Shown here piece after piece: positions 36,005-43,859 of a stretch of 64,000 nt of DNA. The stretch comes from Fluviibacter phosphoraccumulans_A (GTDB lineage: Bacteria > Pseudomonadota > Gammaproteobacteria > Burkholderiales > Rhodocyclaceae). Position numbers and translations under genes: made by a program. Every line of letters starts with the position of its first letter. Within the stretch, counting starts at the first letter, position 1. Where the stretch lies: assembly GCA_036287865.1 (NCBI GenBank), contig CP126743.1, positions 1,116,001 through 1,180,000 on the forward strand, written 5' to 3'. The notes beneath the pieces are model-generated. The model worked only from the letters and a program-made list of their open reading frames with translations. It was not told the DNA's origin and made no database searches.

Positions 36005-36757
36005 ATGATTGAACTTGGCGTAAATATTGATCACGTTGCCACACTGCGTCAGGCACGGCGTACCTATGAACCGGATCCGGTCTGGGCTGCTGTTGAGGCC
36101 CACCTGGGTGGTGCTGATGGCATTACGGTTCATCTGCGGGAAGACCGGCGTCACATTCAGGATGCCGACGTGCGCAAGTTGCGTGATCTGACACAGATCA
36201 AACTGAATCTCGAAATGGCGGCTACCGATGAAATGGTGGGCATCGCTTATGAGCTCAAGCCTGAAATGGTCATGCTCGTACCGGAAGGACGTCAGGAAGT
36301 AACAACCGAAGGTGGTTTGGATATCGTTGGTCAGAAAGCCCGATTGAAAGCCATTGTCAGCAAGCTGCGCGATGCCGGCATTGTTACCAGCACCTTTATC
36401 GATGCGGAACCTGACCAGGTCGCAGCCGCAGCCCGAATTGGGGTGCAGGTCTGCGAAATCCATACAGGACCTTATGCCCATGCCTTTCACGCCGCGGGTC
36501 GTGATATCGAACGCCCGGCGGTGCAGGCAGAACTACAGCGTGTTGCTACCGCTGGTCAGCAGATTCGTTCCCTCGGTATGCGCTTCAACGCAGGTCATGC
36601 GCTCAACTATTACAACGTGCAACCGATTGCTGCCTTGCCAGGCATCCGCGAGCTGCACATCGGTCATGCGATCGTAAGCCGATCGGTTTTTGTCGGATTG
36701 CGCGAAGCGGTGAGCGAAATGAAGCGCCTGATGCGTGAAGCCGTCAGCCTTAGCTAA
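36005..36757 (+). CDS. pdxJ: Pyridoxine 5'-phosphate synthase
   Basis: Last step of the DXP-dependent vitamin B6 pathway. MIELGVNIDHVATLRQARR and DGITVHLREDRRHIQD are diagnostic, as are FNAGHALNYYNV and ELHIGHAIVSRSVF. Length 250. B6 synthesis is thus kept while NAD synthesis is broken. Confidence 0.96.
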   Translation: MIELGVNIDHVATLRQARRTYEPDPVWAAVEAHLGGADGITVHLREDRRHIQDADVRKLRDLTQIKLNLEMAATDEMVGIAYELKPEMVMLVPEGRQEVTTEGGLDIVGQKARLKAIVSKLRDAGIVTSTFIDAEPDQVAAAARIGVQVCEIHTGPYAHAFHAAGRDIERPAVQAELQRVATAGQQIRSLGMRFNAGHALNYYNVQPIAALPGIRELHIGHAIVSRSVFVGLREAVSEMKRLMREAVSLS

Positions 36758-36773
36758 GCCGGCCTGCGACATA

Positions 36774-37151
36774 ATGATTCACGGCATCGGTACCGACATT
36801 GTTTCTGTCCAGCGTATTGGACAGATGCTATCGCGCCATCCGGAACGAGGCGCAGCGCATTTGCTGCATTTTGCAGAGCAGCTTGAAGCTCAGCAATCTG
36901 CCGCCCCTGATCGTTTTGTTGCCAAACGGTTTGCTGCTAAAGAAGCGCTCTCCAAAGCTTTAGGCACAGGGTTACGTGCGCCTGTGCTGTTGCCCGCCAT
37001 ACGCGTTGAGCATGACGCCTTGGGCAAACCCTTTTTCAGTTTTGAATCCGAGCTGGCAGACTGGATCTGTCAGCGTTCCCTGCAAATCCACCTTTCGATT
37101 ACCGATGAGGTGGATCACGCTGTTGCATTTGTTGTTGTGGAGAAACTATGA
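36774..37151 (+). CDS. acpS: Holo-[acyl-carrier-protein] synthase
   Basis: Transfers 4'-phosphopantetheine to ACP. GIGTDIVSVQRI with catalytic Asp and FAAKEALSKALGTG with catalytic Glu are present; 125 residues. I start at ATG 36774 (MIHGIGTD) because the open extension to 36735 is pdxJ sequence. Overlaps nagZ by 4 bp. Confidence 0.95.
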   Translation: MIHGIGTDIVSVQRIGQMLSRHPERGAAHLLHFAEQLEAQQSAAPDRFVAKRFAAKEALSKALGTGLRAPVLLPAIRVEHDALGKPFFSFESELADWICQRSLQIHLSITDEVDHAVAFVVVEKL

Positions 37152-38179
37152 GCACGAAGCTACCCTACGGCCCGTTGATGATTGATGTTGAAGGTCTGAC
37201 GCTGAATGAGGCCGACAGGCGCCGATTGCTCCATCCGTTAGTGGGCGGCGTAATTCTTTTCTCCCGCAATTACAGAGACCCGGTGCAGCTTTCCGCTTTA
37301 ACGCAGGAAATTGCCGATCTACGTCAGCCACCACTATCGATTACGGTCGATCATGAGGGGGGCAGGGTACAGCGCTTCCGCGAAGGCTTTACCCGTCTGC
37401 CAGCCATGCGGCTGTTGGGCGAACTTCATGCCAAAGACCCGGTTGCGGCAGATGAAAGCGCCGAGGCAGTAGGTCTGGTACTGGCAACTGAATTGCGTGC
37501 ACATGGTGTTGATTTTTCTTTTACGCCAGTACTTGACATCGATTGGGGGCGCAGTGGTGTTATTGGCGATCGGAGCTTTTCCAAGGATCCCCAGATCGTG
37601 TCACGTCTTGCTGCTTCATTAATTCGTGGTCTCGCTAAAGGGGGCATGGGCTCCTGTGGCAAGCATTTCCCCGGACATGGCTGGGTTGAAGCCGACTCTC
37701 ACGTCGCCATTCCGGTGGATGAACGCAGCATGGCAGAGATTGAAGTTGATATGCAGCCGTATCATGAACTCTCTCTGGACGCAGTGATGCCGGCGCACGT
37801 AATCTACCCGGTGCTAGATGAGCGTCCTGCCGGATTCTCACCACGCTGGTTAGAAAAATTACGACTTGAGTGCCAGTTCGATGGCATTATTTTCAGTGAT
37901 GACCTTTCCATGGAAGGTGCCAGTGTTGCCGGCAGCATTGTTGATCGTGCCAACGCGGCATGGGATGCCGGCTGTGATGTACTTCTGGTCTGCAATAAGC
38001 CTGATTTTGTTGATGCGTTGCTAGCTGAGTGGCAGCCTGAAATGCACCCGGTCCGTTTGGCACATATTTCAAATCTCTTAGGCGAACCGGGTTTGGGTAC
38101 AGATCGGCCCTTGACGCGTGCACAGCTTGAAGCCAACCCAGACTACCAGGCCGCACTGGCTCGTATTCAGGCGCTCTAA
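37148..38179 (+). CDS. nagZ: Beta-N-acetylhexosaminidase NagZ
   Basis: Cytoplasmic GH3 enzyme that removes GlcNAc from anhydromuropeptides in peptidoglycan recycling. GPLMIDVEG, ITVDHEGGRVQRFREGFTRLP, KHFPGHGWVEADSHVAIP (catalytic His-Asp loop) and FSDDLSMEGA are diagnostic. Length 343. Coupled to acpS; three bases before uvrC. Confidence 0.95.
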   Translation: MSTKLPYGPLMIDVEGLTLNEADRRRLLHPLVGGVILFSRNYRDPVQLSALTQEIADLRQPPLSITVDHEGGRVQRFREGFTRLPAMRLLGELHAKDPVAADESAEAVGLVLATELRAHGVDFSFTPVLDIDWGRSGVIGDRSFSKDPQIVSRLAASLIRGLAKGGMGSCGKHFPGHGWVEADSHVAIPVDERSMAEIEVDMQPYHELSLDAVMPAHVIYPVLDERPAGFSPRWLEKLRLECQFDGIIFSDDLSMEGASVAGSIVDRANAAWDAGCDVLLVCNKPDFVDALLAEWQPEMHPVRLAHISNLLGEPGLGTDRPLTRAQLEANPDYQAALARIQAL

Positions 38180-38182
38180 ACC

Positions 38183-40027
38183 ATGAGCCACCCCCTGCAG
38201 GATCAGGTACGTACGCTGCCTGAGCGGCCGGGGGTGTATCGTTTTCTGGCCGAAGATGGCCAGGTGCTTTATGTGGGTAAAGCACGCAATCTTAAAAGCC
38301 GCGTCTCGTCTTACTTTGCAAAAAACCTGAGCAGTCCGCGTATTGCGCTGATGGTAAGCAAAATCGCCCGGCTCGAAATCACACCCACACCCTCGGAATC
38401 CGAAGCACTCCTACTTGAAAACCATCTCATCAAAGAACTGGCACCCAAGTACAACATCCTGTTCCGGGATGACAAATCGTATCCCTACATACGCTTAACC
38501 CGTGAGACCTGGCCCCTCATCGGGCTGCATCACGGTGCATTGTCGAGCAATGTCGATTGCTTTGGACCCTATCCGAATGCCTATTCGGTCAGAAAAGCCG
38601 TTCATTTGCTGCAGAAGATATTCCGCTTGCGCACCTGTGAAGATAGTGTCTTCAACAACCGTACACGCCCTTGTCTGCTGTATCAGATCAAACGTTGTAG
38701 CGGTCCCTGCGTTGGACGTATTAGCGAAACGGACTATGCCGAGGATGTAAAAGCAGTGACCCTGTTCCTTCAGGGCCGTCACCAGGAGATCATGCAACGT
38801 CTAACCACGCTGATGGAGCAGGCGTCAGAGAAGCTGGCTTTTGAACAGGCGGCACAGTTTCGCGATCAGATCCAGGCACTACATCACGCGCAGGACACAC
38901 AGATTATGGACAGCCACCAGGCTGAAGATATCGACATCATTGTAGTTGTGGAGCAGGGCGGTAGCCTCTGCGTCAATCTCGCCATGGTGCGAGGAGGGCG
39001 ACATCTGGGCGATCGAGTCCACTTTCCACAAGCAGGTAATCAGCTGGAGCAGGCATCATTGAGCGAAGTGCTATCGGCCTTTATCGAATCGCATTATGCC
39101 TTGCATCCCCCGCCAGGAAAGGTCTTGGTCAATGAGGCTGTTGACGAGGTTGTGAGTGAAACAGTTGCCGGGCTTATCGGCAGACCTTTGCCGATGGATC
39201 TGCCGCATTACACCCAGCACAAGGCCTGGGTCGAGCTGGCAGTAAACAATGCGCAGCTTGCACTGACGCAACGCCGTCACATGCAGAGCCTGCAGGGTAA
39301 GCGACAGCAATCGCTCCTGGTCGCTTTACAGCAGGCAGGGTTGGCTATCGAGCAACTCAACCGGATTGAGTGTTTCGATATCAGCCATACACAGGGTGAA
39401 GCAGCGGTTGCTTCCTGTGTCGTCTGGACGCATGACGATAAAGAGGGCGGTGCCATGCGCCGCGCTGATTATCGTCGATTCAACATTGTCGACATTACCC
39501 CTGGTGATGATTACGCAGCTATTCATCAGGCCGTATACCGGCGGTATAAGCCGAATGAAAAATCCAATGAAGGGATCAGACCCGATCTGGTGCTGATTGA
39601 TGGCGGTAAAGGGCAGGTTGCCAAGGCTGCCGAGGTATTAGCCGAGCTTGGCCGCTCGGATATTCCTCTGGTGGGTGTAGCCAAAGGGCTGGGGCGCAAA
39701 CCCGGTCTGGAGTCACTGATTTTCACAGATGATCGAGAACCGCTGCATCTGGATTCAGACGACCCGGGCTTGCACTTGGTTCAGGAAATTCGTGATGAAG
39801 CGCATCGGTTCGCACTCACAGGACACCGGGGCCGGCGTCAGAAAGCCCGCTTCAGCTCCCGGCTCGATGAGGTGCTCGGCATCGGGCCCAAACGTCGCAA
39901 GGCATTGATGACCTGCTTTGGCAGTGTTTCAGCCATGAAGGTCGCCAGCGTTGATGCTATTGCTAATGTGCCGGGCATGAGTGTCGAATTAGCCCAACGA
40001 CTACACGAAGCACTGCAAGATAGCTGA
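38183..40027 (+). CDS. uvrC: Excinuclease ABC subunit C
   Basis: Dual-incision nuclease of excision repair. N-terminal GIY-YIG domain (GVYRFLAEDGQVLYVGKARNLKSRV), UVR motif (EKLAFEQAAQFRDQIQAL), RNase H-like domain with ECFDISHTQGEAAVASCVV and DLVLIDGGKGQ, then tandem HhH at the end. Length 614 is normal. Intact together with uvrB. Confidence 0.96.
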   Translation: MSHPLQDQVRTLPERPGVYRFLAEDGQVLYVGKARNLKSRVSSYFAKNLSSPRIALMVSKIARLEITPTPSESEALLLENHLIKELAPKYNILFRDDKSYPYIRLTRETWPLIGLHHGALSSNVDCFGPYPNAYSVRKAVHLLQKIFRLRTCEDSVFNNRTRPCLLYQIKRCSGPCVGRISETDYAEDVKAVTLFLQGRHQEIMQRLTTLMEQASEKLAFEQAAQFRDQIQALHHAQDTQIMDSHQAEDIDIIVVVEQGGSLCVNLAMVRGGRHLGDRVHFPQAGNQLEQASLSEVLSAFIESHYALHPPPGKVLVNEAVDEVVSETVAGLIGRPLPMDLPHYTQHKAWVELAVNNAQLALTQRRHMQSLQGKRQQSLLVALQQAGLAIEQLNRIECFDISHTQGEAAVASCVVWTHDDKEGGAMRRADYRRFNIVDITPGDDYAAIHQAVYRRYKPNEKSNEGIRPDLVLIDGGKGQVAKAAEVLAELGRSDIPLVGVAKGLGRKPGLESLIFTDDREPLHLDSDDPGLHLVQEIRDEAHRFALTGHRGRRQKARFSSRLDEVLGIGPKRRKALMTCFGSVSAMKVASVDAIANVPGMSVELAQRLHEALQDS

Positions 40028-40044
40028 TAATACGTAATACGTAC

Positions 40045-40611
40045 ATGATGAACTTGCCACTTTTTCTGACATGGGCGCGTATCGCCTGTATTCTGTTAAT
40101 GATCATTGCCTTCGTGCCGCAAGTGCTGCCCATTCCGGAAGAGGGCAGAAATATCCTTTCAGCGACTATTTTCATCATTGCGGCACTTACCGATTGGGCA
40201 GATGGTTACCTGGCGCGCAAATGGAACCAGACTTCTAACTTCGGCGCTTTTCTTGATCCCGTAGCCGATAAACTGATTGTTTCTACGGCACTGATTCTGC
40301 TTGTTGCAGACGGTCGTGTCAGCGAACTGGTGACCATCATCATCATCGGTCGTGAAATCACCATTTCTGCACTGCGCGAATGGATGGCCAGCATGGGCAA
40401 GCGCAAGAGCGTGGCGGTGAACATGATCGGCAAATTTAAAACCGCAGCACAGCTATCGGCCATACCTATGCTGCTTTACGGCGCCGAACTGGGTGGCTAC
40501 GACATGCGCTTCTGGGGTACGCTACTGATTTGGATTGCCGCAAGCTTAACACTGTGGTCAATGGCGTATTACCTGTATGTAGCGTGGCCTGATCTTAAAG
40601 AATCCGATTAA
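40045..40611 (+). CDS. pgsA: CDP-diacylglycerol-glycerol-3-phosphate phosphatidyltransferase
   Basis: Committed step of phosphatidylglycerol synthesis. The CDP-alcohol motif DWADGYLARKWNQTSNFGAF continues to LDPVADK, giving DGxxAR-x8-GxxxDxxxD. Four to five membrane helices; length 188. ATG 40045 is followed by a second ATG at 40048. Its stop codon lies in the first unit of a 17-bp tandem duplication. Confidence 0.95.
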   Translation: MMNLPLFLTWARIACILLMIIAFVPQVLPIPEEGRNILSATIFIIAALTDWADGYLARKWNQTSNFGAFLDPVADKLIVSTALILLVADGRVSELVTIIIIGREITISALREWMASMGKRKSVAVNMIGKFKTAAQLSAIPMLLYGAELGGYDMRFWGTLLIWIAASLTLWSMAYYLYVAWPDLKESD

Positions 40612-40639
40612 GTAACTTTTATGATTAAGTAACTTTTAT
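40606..40639 (+). repeat. 17-bp tandem duplication at the pgsA stop
   Basis: Two exact copies of GATTAAGTAACTTTTAT (40606-40622 and 40623-40639); the first includes the pgsA stop codon. Confidence 0.95.
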
Positions 40640-40659
40640 GAAATTGGGCACAATTGGGG

Positions 40660-40689
40660 TTGACCTGGATTTCACTAGTTCTGTATAAT
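40660..40689 (+). promoter_or_regulatory. Sigma-70 promoter for the tRNA-Gly/tRNA-Cys unit
   Basis: TTGACC (40660-40665), 18-base spacer, TATAAT (40684-40689), 12 bases before the mature tRNA-Gly end. Near-consensus, typical of a stable RNA promoter. Confidence 0.85.
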
Positions 40690-40701
40690 TTGGGCTCTCA
40701 T

Positions 40702-40777
40702 GCGGCAGTAGCTCAGTTGGTAGAGCGATACCTTGCCAAGGTATAGGTCGAGAGTTCGAGACTCTTCTGCCGCTCCA
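40702..40777 (+). tRNA. tRNA-Gly (GCC)
   Basis: 76 nt with encoded CCA. Acceptor GCGGCAG pairs with CTGCCGC; D arm GCTC-AGTTGGTA-GAGC; anticodon stem CCTTG/CAAGG around GCC; T arm with GTTCGAG. Follows pgsA as in other Burkholderiales. Confidence 0.96.
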
Positions 40778-40784
40778 GTTTCAT

Positions 40785-40816
40785 AAAAAGGGAAAGCAAG
40801 TCGCTTTCCCTTTTTA
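40785..40816 (+). terminator. Strong hairpin between tRNA-Gly and tRNA-Cys
   Basis: Perfect 13-bp stem AAAAAGGGAAAGC/GCTTTCCCTTTTT with loop AAGTC, T-rich 3' arm. Looks like a terminator, so tRNA-Cys may rely on readthrough or on RNA processing. Confidence 0.8.
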
Positions 40817-40831
40817 GTTAAGTTGTACAAA

Positions 40832-40905
40832 GGCGCGATAGCAAAGCGGTTATGCACCGGATTGCAAATCCGTGTAGGTCGGTTCGACTCCGGCTCGCGC
40901 CTCCA
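40832..40905 (+). tRNA. tRNA-Cys (GCA)
   Basis: 74 nt with encoded CCA. Acceptor GGCGCGA pairs with TCGCGCC; anticodon loop ATTGCAAAT gives GCA; T arm with GGTTCGACTCC. No separate promoter is obvious in the 15 bases after the preceding hairpin. Confidence 0.95.
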
Positions 40906-40911
40906 TGTTTT

Positions 40912-40931
40912 GCGGCAGTAGCTCAGCTGGT
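40912..40931 (+). pseudogene. 5' fragment of a second tRNA-Gly
   Basis: GCGGCAGTAGCTCAGCTGGT equals the first 20 nt of the intact tRNA-Gly except for one T-to-C difference, then homology stops abruptly in the D loop. The rest of the gene is missing; IS1595-like sequence follows after about 70 bases. Confidence 0.8.
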
Positions 40932-41000
40932 CGCTGTATTCAGATTGTTGGTTGATGAATTATTATATCATTTTTACCTAAATGCTAAGTGAGAGCGAAG

Positions 41001-41471
41001 ATGGATAGCCAGTCCTTTCAAAAACTTGTGAACGAACTGGAAGGTCTGACACCAACGCAGCGCGAAGCGCTGATGACCCGAGTGAGAACGCTCGCGGATC
41101 ACGACGATAGTCAGCGACTAATCGATGAGCGACTTGGTGGTCAGATTCATTGCCCTCACTGTGCAAATGATGCCATTGTGAAATTTGGTAAGCTGCGGGG
41201 GCAGCAACGCTAAAAAGAGATCCCCCGTTCACCAAAAAAGCGGGGCGGTCCAGATAAGGACATGCCAGCAACAAAGAGGGTGCCTGTGCTGGTTGCAATG
41301 CAACGTGGCAGTCGCTTAACCCATGACTGTGTGTTGGATTCCGTCAATGCCTTTGCTTTGACGGCGGCATTACGTCCCGCATTGAGCAAAGATGCGGTAC
41401 TCAGCAGCGATGGTTGGCGACAACCTGTATTCGGTGTCCGAAAAGAGTCAGCCGACGCAGGCAGCTTCTGA
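41001..41471 (+). mobile_element. Remnant of an IS1595-type transposase gene
   Basis: First part (41001-41213): a QSFQKLVNELEGLTPTQREAL helix region, then a zinc ribbon start CPHCANDAIVKFGKLRGQQR, as at the N-terminus of IS1595-family transposases, which normally continues YxCxxC; here the frame ends at TAA after QQR. Second part (about 41236-41471): KKRGG....KRVPVLVAMQRG and LTAALRPALSKDAVLSSDG match the DDE-domain middle. Roughly 100 residues between are deleted and the C-terminus is lost. No terminal inverted repeats found by eye. Inactive. Confidence 0.7.
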
Positions 41472-41524
41472 ACATATTTTACATAATATAAATTATGCGC
41501 AAATACGGAATAGGTAGAAAGGGT

Positions 41525-42000
41525 CTAAAAAGTTACTGGTGAGTCAAACACCAGCTTCTGGCATGTCAAAGGATGATCCAGATCCAGGTGCTTCGCATGT
41601 AATAACATACGAGGTGCTTTCAAAAGTGTTTCAGGATCAGCATACAAAGGATCGCCAAGGATGGCATGACCCAATGCCATCAGATCTGATGCGAGCGTCC
41701 GGTATATGGTTCCAGATCAACCCGCGTCCAGTTATCTTTAAGGTTGCGTTCGATCACCCAGTAATGCGTTAGTGAGGCTCTACCATTCTCGAAGTCGATT
41801 TTCTGTCTGGGTCGATTAGGCCAATCTGCCATTAATGGAAAATCAACCCTGCCTTCGTCCTTTTCCATAATGCCGGTAACGATAGCCTCATAGCGTTTAT
41901 TAACCAGTCGCTCCCGGAACGATTTGCTCAGGCCGCCACCCATGGCTTTGTTAATAGGCACCATCATGAGGCCGGATGTGGGCTTATCCAGCCGGTGCAC
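41525..42000 (-). pseudogene. RluA-family pseudouridine synthase, truncated
   Basis: Minus-strand homology starts at VHRLDKPTSGLMMVPINKAM (catalytic Asp kept), continues RYEAIVTGIM, RVDFPLMADWPNRPRQ to YTGRSHQI, then shifts frame and goes on LMALGHAILGDPLYADPETL to a TAG at 41525. The shift fits loss of about 10 bases encoding RVH. The part before HRLD (positions above 42000) is open but does not resemble the RluA N-terminus, so the 5' end is also deleted. This branch resembles RluA (23S U746 and tRNA U32). Confidence 0.85.
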
Positions 42001-42149
42001 AGCAACCGCTTCCGGAAAATGCGGTTTTATACGTGTAATAACGCTGTCCCGATTGGCAGGTCGATCATGCTCACGTTGCTTGTTCTCGATATACTGGTGA
42101 TATAAGAGGATCGCTTTCCGCAGCCCCTCGATATTTAATAGACGAAAAA

Positions 42150-42647
42150 ATGAAAAATAGTCATAAAAACAGCAAGTTAACCACCCTGCTTTGCTATCTG
42201 CTGGTTTTGCTGGCGTCCGCTGCTTGTGTCAGTATTGCACTCTACATGCAGCACGGAAAGGGCTTGCAACCTTGCACTATGTGCATTATCCAACGCTATG
42301 CCTTCATTTGGATTGGTTTATGTGCCATATTCGCCCTGGTTCTGCTATTTCGGCCTGCGCGTATTCTGTTAAGTATTATGGGAATCATTGGTGCACTGGG
42401 CGGTGCTGTCGCCGCAGGTCGTAATTTGTGGGTAATGTATCACCCTGAGATCTTGTGTGGTCGAGACCCGGTTGAATTATTTCTGAATGGCTTGCCTACG
42501 GCACAGTGGTTTCCAAAGGTGTTTATGGCACTAGGCCTGTGTTCGGATCCTATTCCACCTCTGTTCGGTCTAGCTTTGCCCACCTGGTCGCTGATTGGAC
42601 TGACTGTTCTGGGGGGTGTGCTGGGTATTGCTATCCGAAATCGTTAA
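42150..42647 (+). CDS. dsbB: Disulfide bond formation protein B
   Basis: Inner-membrane oxidase that reoxidises DsbA and passes electrons to quinone. Four membrane helices and both periplasmic Cys pairs: Cys42/Cys45 (QPCTMC) and Cys103/Cys131 (ILCGRD ... GLCSDP). Length 165 is normal. It is intact between two pseudogenes; its 3' end overlaps the converging outer membrane efflux pseudogene by 78 bp. Start ATG 42150. Confidence 0.93.
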   Translation: MKNSHKNSKLTTLLCYLLVLLASAACVSIALYMQHGKGLQPCTMCIIQRYAFIWIGLCAIFALVLLFRPARILLSIMGIIGALGGAVAAGRNLWVMYHPEILCGRDPVELFLNGLPTAQWFPKVFMALGLCSDPIPPLFGLALPTWSLIGLTVLGGVLGIAIRNR

Positions 42648-43856
42648 TGCGTTCTTATCGGCTGCTTTGAGCTGATGCTGCCAACTGCCACCTAAGTCCT
42701 TGATTAATAACACGCTGGCGTTAAGTCTTTGTTGGGCAATGAGAATTGACTTCTGCTGATTGCTCAGCGCACTGTTTTTCGCAACCACCACATTAGTGTA
42801 GTTATCGATGCCAGCCTGATAACGGTTCAGAGCAATAACTACACCCCGTTCGGCTAGCTCAGCGGCTTCATCCTGAATACCTGCCTCTTCTTCATAAATA
42901 CGTAAAGCGGCCAGCTGAGTTTCTACTTCCTGCATGGCTGTCAGTACCGCCTGGCGATAAGTTGCGACGTTTTCATCGTAAACGCCACGGGCCTGCTCTA
43001 CGTTGGCGGCACGGGCGCCAAAATCAAGCAGGGTCAAGGGCCGATACCCCAATACAGAAAGGGTGCCGTAAGGAGTTGGCTAAAGGATTGCCCCAGATAG
43101 CCGATATTGTTCTGATTGCTATTCAATGTCAGGCTCGGAAAGTAAGCCGCCATTTGATAGCCAATTTGAGCGTTTGCCACGGCCATGCGTCTTTCAGCGG
43201 CTGCAACATCCGGTCGGCGCTCGAGCAAATCGGAGGGCAAACCCGGCGGAACAACCGGAACCGTTAGATTAGATCTTGCCGGTAACGGATTGAAAGCAAT
43301 AGAAAATTCTGATGGCGTTTTCCAGATCGGCAACACTGGCAACCAGGCTGGCATCTTTAGATTCGACGTTTCTGCGCAACTTACCCCAAAGGTCGCTATC
43401 CCAGGTGATCCCGCCATACATATTGACCTGATTTAGTATGGCGCCGTCATTAATAGTGCCATCCGGATTTACCAGGTTGCCCAACCCCGTGCCTGAAGCC
43501 TGGCGTCCACCATTAGCGTTTAGACCAAAGGTGGGATAACGTGCTGCATTGGCCCCACTTACTAATGCCTGGGCCTGGCGAACCCGAGCAACATAGATGG
43601 CGATATTCTGATTATTCGGAGATACCTGCGCCATCAGCTCGTCGAGCTGCGGGTCTTTGTAAATTTTCCACCATTCACCTTTAGACACACCATCTTCGGG
43701 TGCGGCAATTTTCCAACCCGGTGCAGGTTTGAATTCGGCAGAAATGGGCGCATCCGGACGCACATAATCAGGCCCGACCGCACAGCCAGCGACCATAAAG
43801 CTAACACCTAGCAGCGATAGCCAGAGTTTGATCGAAGTCGGGTGTGTACGTGACAT
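42570..43856 (-). pseudogene. NodT-type outer membrane efflux lipoprotein, broken
   Basis: TolC-like channel of an RND pump. N-terminus has a lipobox (FMVAGC) and GPDYVRPDAP, typical of the NodT family. Three frames are needed. Lesion 1 near 43314: DLENA is joined to GKTPSEFSIAF, removing about 100 residues; the shared bases GAAAACGCC at the join point to microhomology deletion, out of frame. Lesion 2 near 43045: YWGIGP then stop, with LTLLDFGARAANVEQARG continuing in another frame and a few codons missing. The C-terminal end overlaps dsbB. Lies 3 bases from the stop of the RND pump remnant, its operon partner. Confidence 0.9.
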
Positions 43857-43859
43857 AAG

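Noticed and set aside
41539..41772. 77-codon plus-strand ORF
   Set aside because: Antisense to the RluA-type pseudogene, whose minus-strand frames show real homology.
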